A stretch of DNA of 64,000 nucleotides, taken from the NCBI RefSeq assembly GCF_034190915.1, contig NW_026947625.1, forward strand, positions 434,001 through 498,000, in the 5' to 3' direction. Positions 53,438-63,410 of the stretch are shown in pieces. Position 1 is the stretch's first letter. Each line of letters begins with the position of its first letter. This DNA comes from Cavia porcellus. Taxonomy: Eukaryota > Chordata > Mammalia > Rodentia > Caviidae. The position numbers and the translations under genes are program-made. The notes under the pieces are model-generated. The model made no database searches and was not told where the DNA came from. It was given only the letters and a program-made list of their open reading frames with translations.

Positions 53438-55129
53438 TAGTAGGAGTGAGAAAAACGTCACGGGGTGGTGCGCATTGTATGGGTGTGTGTTACATTACAT
53501 TCACTAGTAGGAGTGAGAAAAACATCACGGGGTGGTGCGCATTGTATGGGTGTGTGTTACATTAGATTCACTAGTAGGAGTGAGAAAAACATCACGGGGT
53601 GGTGCGCATTGTATGGGTGTGTGTTACATTACATTCACTAGAAGGAGTGAGAAAAACATCACGGGGTGGTGCGCATTGTATGGGTGTGTGTTACATTACA
53701 TTCACTAGTAGGATGAGAAAAACATCACGGGGTGGTGCGCATTGTATGGGTGTGTGTTACAATACATTCAATAGTAGGAGTGAGAAAAACATCACGGGGT
53801 GGTGCGCATTGTATGGGTGTTTGTTACATTAGATTCACTAGTACGAGTGAGAAAATCATCACGGGGTGGTGCGGATTGTATGGGTGTGTGTTACATTACA
53901 TTCACTAGTAGGAGTGAGAAAAACATCACGGGGTGGTGCGCATTGTATGGGTGTGTGTTACATTACTGTCACTAGTAGGAGTGAGAAAAACATCACGGGG
54001 TGGTGCGCATTGTATGGGTGTGTGTTACATTAGATTCACTAGTAGGAGTGAGAAAATCATCACGGGGAGGTGCACATTGTATGGGTGTGTGTTACATTAC
54101 ATTCACTAGTAGGAGTGAGAAAAACATCACAGGGTGGTGCGCGTTGTATTGGTGTGTGTTACATTACATTCACTAGTAGGAGTGAGAAAAACATCACGGG
54201 GTGGTGCGCATTGTATTGGTGTGTGTTACATTACATTCACTAGTAGGAGTGAGAAAAACATCACGGGGTGGTGCGCATTGTATGGGTGTGTGTTACATTA
54301 CATTCACTAGTAGGAGTGAGAAAAACATCACGGGGTGGTGCGCATTGTATGGGTGTGTTACATTACGTTCACTAGTAGGAGTGAGAAAAACATCACGGGG
54401 TGGTGCGCATTGTATGGGTGTGTTACATTACGTTCACTAGTAGGAGTGAGAAAAACATCACGGGGTGGTGCGCATTTTATGGGTGTCTGGTACATTACAT
54501 TCACTAGTAGAAGTGAGAAAAACATCACGGGGTGGTGCGCATTGTATGGGTGTGTGTTACATTACATTCACTAGTAGGAGTGAGAAAAACATCACGGGGT
54601 GGTGCGCATTGTATGGGTGTGTTACATTACGTTCACTAGTAGGAGTGAGAAAAACATCACGGGGTGGTGCGCATTGTATGGGTGTCTGTTACATTAGATT
54701 CAGTAGAAGGAGTGAGAAAAACATCACGGGGTGCTGCGCATTGTATGGGTGTGTGTTACATTACATTCACTAGTAGGAGTGAGAAAAACATCACGGGGTG
54801 GTGCGCATTTTATGGGTGTGTGTTACATTAGATTCACTAGTAGGAGTGAGAAAAACATCACGGGGTGGTGCGCATTGTATGGGTGTCTGTTACATTACAT
54901 TCACTAGTAGGAGTGAGAAAAACATCACGGGGTGGTGCGCATTGTATGGGTGTGTGTTACATTATATTCTCTAGTAGGAGTGAGAAAAACATCACGGGGT
55001 GGTGCGCATTGTATGGGTGTGTGTTACATTAGATTCACTAGTAGGAGTGAGAAAAACATCACGGGGTGGTGCGCATTGTATGGGTGTGTGTTACATTACA
55101 TTCACTAGTAGGAGTGAGAAAATCATCAC

Positions 55130-58070
55130 GGGGTGGTGCGCATTGTATAGGTGTGTGTTACATTACATTCACTAGTAGGAGTGAGAAAAACATCACGGGG
55201 TGGTGCGCATTGTATGGGTGTGTGTTACATTAGATTCACTAGTAGGAGTGAGGAAAACATCACGGGGTGGTGCGCATTGTATGGGTGTTTGTTACATTAC
55301 ATTCACTAGTAGGAGTGAGAAAATCAACACGTGGTGGTGCGCATTGTATGGGTGTGTGTTACATTACATTCACTAGTAGGAGTGAGAAAAACATCACGGG
55401 GTTGTGTGCATTGTATGGGTGTGTGTTACATTACATTCACTAGTAGGAGTGAGAAAAACATCACGGGGTGGTGCGCATTGTATGGGTGTGTGTTACATTA
55501 CATTCACTAGTAGGAGTGAGAAAAACATCACGGGGTGGTGCGCATTGTATGGGTGTGTGTTACATTACATTCACTAGTAGGAGTGCGAAAAACATCACGG
55601 GGTGGTGCGCATTGTATGGGTGTGTGTTACATTACATTCACTAGTAGGAGTGAGAAAAACATCACGGGGTGGTGCGCATTGTATGGGTGTGTGTTACATT
55701 ACATTCACTAGTAGGAGTGAGAAAGACATCACGGGGTGGTGCGCATTGTATGGGTGTGTGTTACATTACATTCACTAGTAGGAGTGAGAAAAACATCACG
55801 GGGTGGTACGCATTGTATGGGTGTGTGTTACATTACATTCACTAGTAGGAGTGAGAAAAACATCACGGGGTGGTGCGCATTGTATGGGTGTGTGTTACAT
55901 TAGATTCACTAGTAGGAGTGAGAAAAACATCACGGGGTGGTGCGCATTGTATGGGTGTGTGTTACATTACATTCACTAGAAGGAGTGAGAAAAACATCAC
56001 GGGGTGGTGCGCATTGTATGGGTGTGTGTTACATTACATTCACTAGTAGGATGAGAAAAACATCACGGGGTGGTGCGCATTGTATGGGTGTGTGTTACAA
56101 TACATTCAATAGTAGGAGTGAGAAAAACATCACGGGGTGGTGCGCATTGTATGGGTGTTTGTTACATTAGATTCACTAGTAGGAGTGAGAAAATCATCAC
56201 GGGGTGGTGCGGATTGTATGGGTGTGTGTTACATTACATTCACTAGTAGGAGTGAGAAAAACATCACGGGGTGGTGCGCATTGTATGGGTGTGTGTTACA
56301 TTACATTCACTAGTAGGAGTGAGAAAAACATCACGGGGTGGTGCGCATTGTATGGGTGTGTGTTACATTACATTCACTAGTAGGAGTGAGAAAAACATCA
56401 CGGGGTGGTGCGCATTGTATGGGTGTGTGTTACATTACCTTCACTAGTAGGAGTGAGAAAAACATCACGGGGTGGTGCGCATTGTATGGGTGTGTGTTAC
56501 ATTACATTCACCAGTAGGAGTGAGAAAAACATCACGGGGTTGTGTGCATTGTATGGGTGTGTGTTACATTACATTCACTAGTAGGAGTGAGAAAAACATC
56601 ACAGGGTGGTGCGCGTTGTATTGGTGTGTGTTACATTACATTCACTAGTAGGAGTGAGAAAAACATCACGGGGTGGTGCGCATTGTATTGGTGTGTGTTA
56701 CATTACATTCACTAGTAGGAGTGAGAAAAACATCACGGGGTGGTGCGCATTGTATGGGTGTGTGTTACATTACATTCACTAGTAGGAGTGAGAAAAACAT
56801 CACGGGGTGGTGCGCATTGTATGGGTGTGTTACATTACGTTCACTAGTAGGAGTGAGAAAAACATCACGGGGTGGTGCGCATTGTATGGGTGTGTTACAT
56901 TACATTCACTAGTAGGAGTGAGAAAAACATCACGGGGTGGTGCGCATTGTATGGGTGTGTGTTACAATACATTCAATAGTAGGAGTGAGAAAAACATCAC
57001 GGGGTGGTGCGCATTGTATGGGTGTTTGTTACATTAGATTCACTAGTAGGAGTGAGAAAATCATCACGGGGTGGTGCGGATTGTATGGGTGTGTGTTACA
57101 TTACATTCACTAGTAGGAGTGAGAAAAACATCACGGGGTGGTGCGCATTGTATGGGTGTGTGTTACATTACATTCACAAGTAGGAGTGAGAAAAACATCA
57201 CGGAGTGGTGCGCATTGTATGGGTGTGTGTTACATTACATTCACTAGTAGGAGTGAGAAAAACATCACGGGGTGGTGCGCATTGTATGGGTGTGTGTTAC
57301 ATTACATTCACTAGTAGGAGTGAGAAAAACATCACGGGGTGGTGCGCATTGTATGGGTGTGTGTTACATTACATTCACTAGTAGGAGTGAGAAAAACATC
57401 ACGGGGTGTGCGCATTGTATGGGTGTGTGTTACATTACATTCACTAGTAGGAGTGAGAAAAATATCACGGGGTGGTGCGCATTGTATGGGTGTGTTACAT
57501 TACATTCACTAGTAGCAGTGAGAAAAACATCACGGGGTGGTGCGCATTGTATGGGTGTGTGTTACATTACATTCACTAGTAGGAGTGAGAAAATCATCAC
57601 GGGGTGGTGCGCATTGTATGGGTGTGTGTTACATTACATTCACTAGTAGGAGTGAGAAAATCATCACGGGGTGGTGCGCATTTTATGGGTGTGTGTTACA
57701 TTACATTCACTAGTAGGATTGAGAAAAACATCACGGGGTGGTGCGCATTGTATGGGTGTGTGTTACATTAGATTCACTAGTAGGAGTGAGAAAATCATCA
57801 CGGGGTGGTGCGCATTGTATGGGTGTGTGTTACATTACATTCACTAGTATGAGTGAGAAAAACATCACGGGGTGGTGCGCATTGTATGGGTGTGTGTTAC
57901 ATTAGATTCACTAGTAGGAGTGAGAAAAACATCACGGGGTGGTGCGCATTGTATGGCTGTGTGTTACATTACATTCACTAGAAGGAGTAAGAAAAACATC
58001 ACGGGGTGGTGCGCATTATATGGGTGTGTGTTACATTACATTCACTCGTAGGAGTGAGAAAAACATCACG
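55130..58070. repeat. 2,940-bp tandem duplication, copy 1 (44 monomers)
   Basis: Matches 58071-61010 at an offset of 2,940 bp, with shared rare variants GAAAGACATC (near 55724), CACCAGTAGG (near 56510), CACAAGTAGG (near 57177), TATGGCTGTG (near 57955) and GTAAGAAAAAC (near 57988). I found only two differences: GAGGAAAACATC near 55252 here against GAGAAAAACATC, and GCATTATATGG near 58017 against GCATTGTATGG. The duplication is therefore recent. Confidence 0.9.
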
Positions 58071-61010
58071 GGGTGGTGCGCATTGTATAGGTGTGTGTTA
58101 CATTACATTCACTAGTAGGAGTGAGAAAAACATCACGGGGTGGTGCGCATTGTATGGGTGTGTGTTACATTAGATTCACTAGTAGGAGTGAGAAAAACAT
58201 CACGGGGTGGTGCGCATTGTATGGGTGTTTGTTACATTACATTCACTAGTAGGAGTGAGAAAATCAACACGTGGTGGTGCGCATTGTATGGGTGTGTGTT
58301 ACATTACATTCACTAGTAGGAGTGAGAAAAACATCACGGGGTTGTGTGCATTGTATGGGTGTGTGTTACATTACATTCACTAGTAGGAGTGAGAAAAACA
58401 TCACGGGGTGGTGCGCATTGTATGGGTGTGTGTTACATTACATTCACTAGTAGGAGTGAGAAAAACATCACGGGGTGGTGCGCATTGTATGGGTGTGTGT
58501 TACATTACATTCACTAGTAGGAGTGCGAAAAACATCACGGGGTGGTGCGCATTGTATGGGTGTGTGTTACATTACATTCACTAGTAGGAGTGAGAAAAAC
58601 ATCACGGGGTGGTGCGCATTGTATGGGTGTGTGTTACATTACATTCACTAGTAGGAGTGAGAAAGACATCACGGGGTGGTGCGCATTGTATGGGTGTGTG
58701 TTACATTACATTCACTAGTAGGAGTGAGAAAAACATCACGGGGTGGTACGCATTGTATGGGTGTGTGTTACATTACATTCACTAGTAGGAGTGAGAAAAA
58801 CATCACGGGGTGGTGCGCATTGTATGGGTGTGTGTTACATTAGATTCACTAGTAGGAGTGAGAAAAACATCACGGGGTGGTGCGCATTGTATGGGTGTGT
58901 GTTACATTACATTCACTAGAAGGAGTGAGAAAAACATCACGGGGTGGTGCGCATTGTATGGGTGTGTGTTACATTACATTCACTAGTAGGATGAGAAAAA
59001 CATCACGGGGTGGTGCGCATTGTATGGGTGTGTGTTACAATACATTCAATAGTAGGAGTGAGAAAAACATCACGGGGTGGTGCGCATTGTATGGGTGTTT
59101 GTTACATTAGATTCACTAGTAGGAGTGAGAAAATCATCACGGGGTGGTGCGGATTGTATGGGTGTGTGTTACATTACATTCACTAGTAGGAGTGAGAAAA
59201 ACATCACGGGGTGGTGCGCATTGTATGGGTGTGTGTTACATTACATTCACTAGTAGGAGTGAGAAAAACATCACGGGGTGGTGCGCATTGTATGGGTGTG
59301 TGTTACATTACATTCACTAGTAGGAGTGAGAAAAACATCACGGGGTGGTGCGCATTGTATGGGTGTGTGTTACATTACCTTCACTAGTAGGAGTGAGAAA
59401 AACATCACGGGGTGGTGCGCATTGTATGGGTGTGTGTTACATTACATTCACCAGTAGGAGTGAGAAAAACATCACGGGGTTGTGTGCATTGTATGGGTGT
59501 GTGTTACATTACATTCACTAGTAGGAGTGAGAAAAACATCACAGGGTGGTGCGCGTTGTATTGGTGTGTGTTACATTACATTCACTAGTAGGAGTGAGAA
59601 AAACATCACGGGGTGGTGCGCATTGTATTGGTGTGTGTTACATTACATTCACTAGTAGGAGTGAGAAAAACATCACGGGGTGGTGCGCATTGTATGGGTG
59701 TGTGTTACATTACATTCACTAGTAGGAGTGAGAAAAACATCACGGGGTGGTGCGCATTGTATGGGTGTGTTACATTACGTTCACTAGTAGGAGTGAGAAA
59801 AACATCACGGGGTGGTGCGCATTGTATGGGTGTGTTACATTACATTCACTAGTAGGAGTGAGAAAAACATCACGGGGTGGTGCGCATTGTATGGGTGTGT
59901 GTTACAATACATTCAATAGTAGGAGTGAGAAAAACATCACGGGGTGGTGCGCATTGTATGGGTGTTTGTTACATTAGATTCACTAGTAGGAGTGAGAAAA
60001 TCATCACGGGGTGGTGCGGATTGTATGGGTGTGTGTTACATTACATTCACTAGTAGGAGTGAGAAAAACATCACGGGGTGGTGCGCATTGTATGGGTGTG
60101 TGTTACATTACATTCACAAGTAGGAGTGAGAAAAACATCACGGAGTGGTGCGCATTGTATGGGTGTGTGTTACATTACATTCACTAGTAGGAGTGAGAAA
60201 AACATCACGGGGTGGTGCGCATTGTATGGGTGTGTGTTACATTACATTCACTAGTAGGAGTGAGAAAAACATCACGGGGTGGTGCGCATTGTATGGGTGT
60301 GTGTTACATTACATTCACTAGTAGGAGTGAGAAAAACATCACGGGGTGTGCGCATTGTATGGGTGTGTGTTACATTACATTCACTAGTAGGAGTGAGAAA
60401 AATATCACGGGGTGGTGCGCATTGTATGGGTGTGTTACATTACATTCACTAGTAGCAGTGAGAAAAACATCACGGGGTGGTGCGCATTGTATGGGTGTGT
60501 GTTACATTACATTCACTAGTAGGAGTGAGAAAATCATCACGGGGTGGTGCGCATTGTATGGGTGTGTGTTACATTACATTCACTAGTAGGAGTGAGAAAA
60601 TCATCACGGGGTGGTGCGCATTTTATGGGTGTGTGTTACATTACATTCACTAGTAGGATTGAGAAAAACATCACGGGGTGGTGCGCATTGTATGGGTGTG
60701 TGTTACATTAGATTCACTAGTAGGAGTGAGAAAATCATCACGGGGTGGTGCGCATTGTATGGGTGTGTGTTACATTACATTCACTAGTATGAGTGAGAAA
60801 AACATCACGGGGTGGTGCGCATTGTATGGGTGTGTGTTACATTAGATTCACTAGTAGGAGTGAGAAAAACATCACGGGGTGGTGCGCATTGTATGGCTGT
60901 GTGTTACATTACATTCACTAGAAGGAGTAAGAAAAACATCACGGGGTGGTGCGCATTGTATGGGTGTGTGTTACATTACATTCACTCGTAGGAGTGAGAA
61001 AAACATCACG
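58071..61010. repeat. 2,940-bp tandem duplication, copy 2
   Basis: Directly adjoins copy 1. The end is set near 61029, where TTGTATGGG replaces the TTGTATAGG found at the equivalent places (55149 and 58089). Both copies contain TAGTATGAGTG (near 57855 and 60795), which elsewhere precedes the divergent pair, but here it is followed by ordinary TTAGATTC units. Confidence 0.9.
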
Positions 61011-61479
61011 GGGTGGTGCGCATTGTATGGGTGTGTGTTACATTACATTCACTAGTAGGAGTGAGAAAATCATCACGGGGTGGTGCGCATTGTATGGGTG
61101 TGTGTTACATTACATTCACTAGTAGGAGTGAGAAAATCATCACGGGGTGGTGCGCATTGTATGGGTGTGTGTTACATTACATTCACTAGTAGGAGTGCGA
61201 AAAACATCACGGGGTGGTGCGCATTGTATGGGTGTGTGTTACATTACACTCACTAGTAGGAGTGAGAAAAACATCACGGGGTGGTGCGCATTGTATGGGT
61301 GTGTGTTACATTACATTCACTAGTAGGAGTGAGAAAAACATCACGGGGTGGTGCGCATTGTATGGGTGTGTGTTACATTACATTCACTAGTAGGAGTGAC
61401 AAAAACATCACGGGGTGGTGCGCATTGTATGGGTGTGTGTTACATTACATTCACTAGTAGGAGTGAGAAAAACATCACG

Positions 61480-63410
61480 GGGTGGTGCGCATTGTATGGG
61501 TGTGTGTTACATTACATTCAATAGTAGGAGTGAGAAAAACATCACGGGGTGGTGCGCATTGTATGGGTGTGTGTTACATTACATTCACTAGTAGGAGTGA
61601 GAAAAATATCATGGGGTGGTGCGCATTGTATGGGTGTGTTACAGTACATTCACTAGTAGCAGTGAGAAAAACATCAGGGGGTGGTGCGCATTGTATTGGT
61701 GTGTGTTACATTAGATTCACTAGTAGGAGTGAGAAAATCATCACGGGGTGGTGCGCATTGTATGGGTGTGTGTTACATTAGATTCACAAGTAGTAGTGAG
61801 AAAATCATCACGGGGTGGTGCGCATTGTATGGGTGTGTGTTACATTAGATTCACTAGTAGGATTGAGAAAAACATCACGGGGTTGTGCGCATTGTACGGG
61901 TGTGTGTTACATTAGATTCACTAGTAGGAGTGAGAAAATCATCATGGGGTGGTGCGCATTGTATGGGTGTGTGTTACATTACATTCACTAGTAGCAGTGA
62001 GAAAAACATCACGGGGTGGTGCGCATTGTATGGGTGTGTGTTACATTAGATTCACTAGTAGGAGTGAGAAAAACATCACGGGGTGGTGCGCATTGTATGG
62101 GTGTGTGTTACATTAGATTCACTAGTAGGAGTGAGAAAAACATCACGGGGTGGTGCGCATTGTATGGGTGTGTGTTACATTAGATTCACTAGTAGGAGAG
62201 AGAAAATCATCACGGGGAGGTGCACATTGTATGGGTGTGTGTTACATTACATTCACTAGTAGGAGTGAGAAAAACATCACGGGGTGGTGCGCATTGTATT
62301 GGTGTGTGTTACATTACATTCACTAGTAGGAGTGAGAAAAACATCACGGGGTGGTGCGCATTGTATGGGTGTGTGTTACATTACGTTCACTAGTAGGAGT
62401 GAGAAAAACATCACGGGGTGGTGCGCATTGTATGGGTGTGTTACATTAAGTTCACTAGTAGGAGTGAGAAAAACATCACGGGGTGGTGCGCATTGTATGG
62501 GTGTGTTACATTACGTTCACTAGTAGGAGTGAGAAAAACATCACGGGGTGGTGCGCATTGTATGGGTGTCTGGTACATTACATTCACTAGTAGAAGTGAG
62601 AAAAATATCACGGGGTGGTGCGCATTGTATGGGTGTGTGTTACATTACATTCACTAGTAGGAGTGAGAAAAACATCACGGGGTGGTGCGCATTGTATGGG
62701 TGTGTTACATTACGTTCACTAGTAGGAGTGAGAAAAACATCACGGGGTGGTGCGCATTGTATGGGTGTCTGTTACATTAGATTCACTAGTAGGAGTGAGA
62801 AAAACATCACGGGCTGCTGCGCATTGTATGGGTGTGTGTTACATTACATTCACTAGTAGGAGTGAGAAAAACATCACGGGGTGGTGCGCATTGTATGGGT
62901 GTGTGTTACATTAGATTCACTAGTAGGAGTGAGAAAAACATCACGGGGTGGTGCGCATTGTATGGGTGTGTGTTACATTACATTCACTAGTAGGAGTGAG
63001 AAAAACATCACGGGGTGGTGCGCATTGTATGGGTGTGTGTTACATTATATTCTCTAGTAGGAGTGAGAAAAACATCACGGGGTGGTGCGCATTGTATGGG
63101 TGTGTGTTACATTAGATTCACTAGTAGGAGTGAGAAAAACATCACGGGGTGGTGCGCATTGTATGGGTGTGTGTTACATTACATTCACTAGTAGGAGTGA
63201 GAAAATCATCACGGGGTGGTGCGCATTGTATAGGTGTGTGTTACATTACATTCACTAGTAGGAGTGAGAAAAACATCACGGGGTGGTGCGCATTGTATGG
63301 GTGTGTGTTACATTAGATTCACTAGTAGGAGTGAGAAAAACATCACGGGGTGGTGCGCATTGTATGGGTGTGTGTTACATTACATTCACTAGTAGGAGTG
63401 AGAAAAACAT
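61480..63410. repeat. Recurrence of the 40.4-42 kb variant order
   Basis: From the TACAGTAC module (61640) through GGGGAGGTGCACATT (near 62215), GTCTGGTACATT (near 62570) and TTATATTCTCTAG (near 63050), the order follows 40.4-42.0 kb and 47.0-49.0 kb, with one TTGTATTGG monomer fewer than at 41.2-41.3 kb. Private changes include CACAAGTAGTAG near 61785, GTACGGGTG near 61898, GGAGAGAG near 62198 and CACGGGCTGCTG near 62810. Confidence 0.75.
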
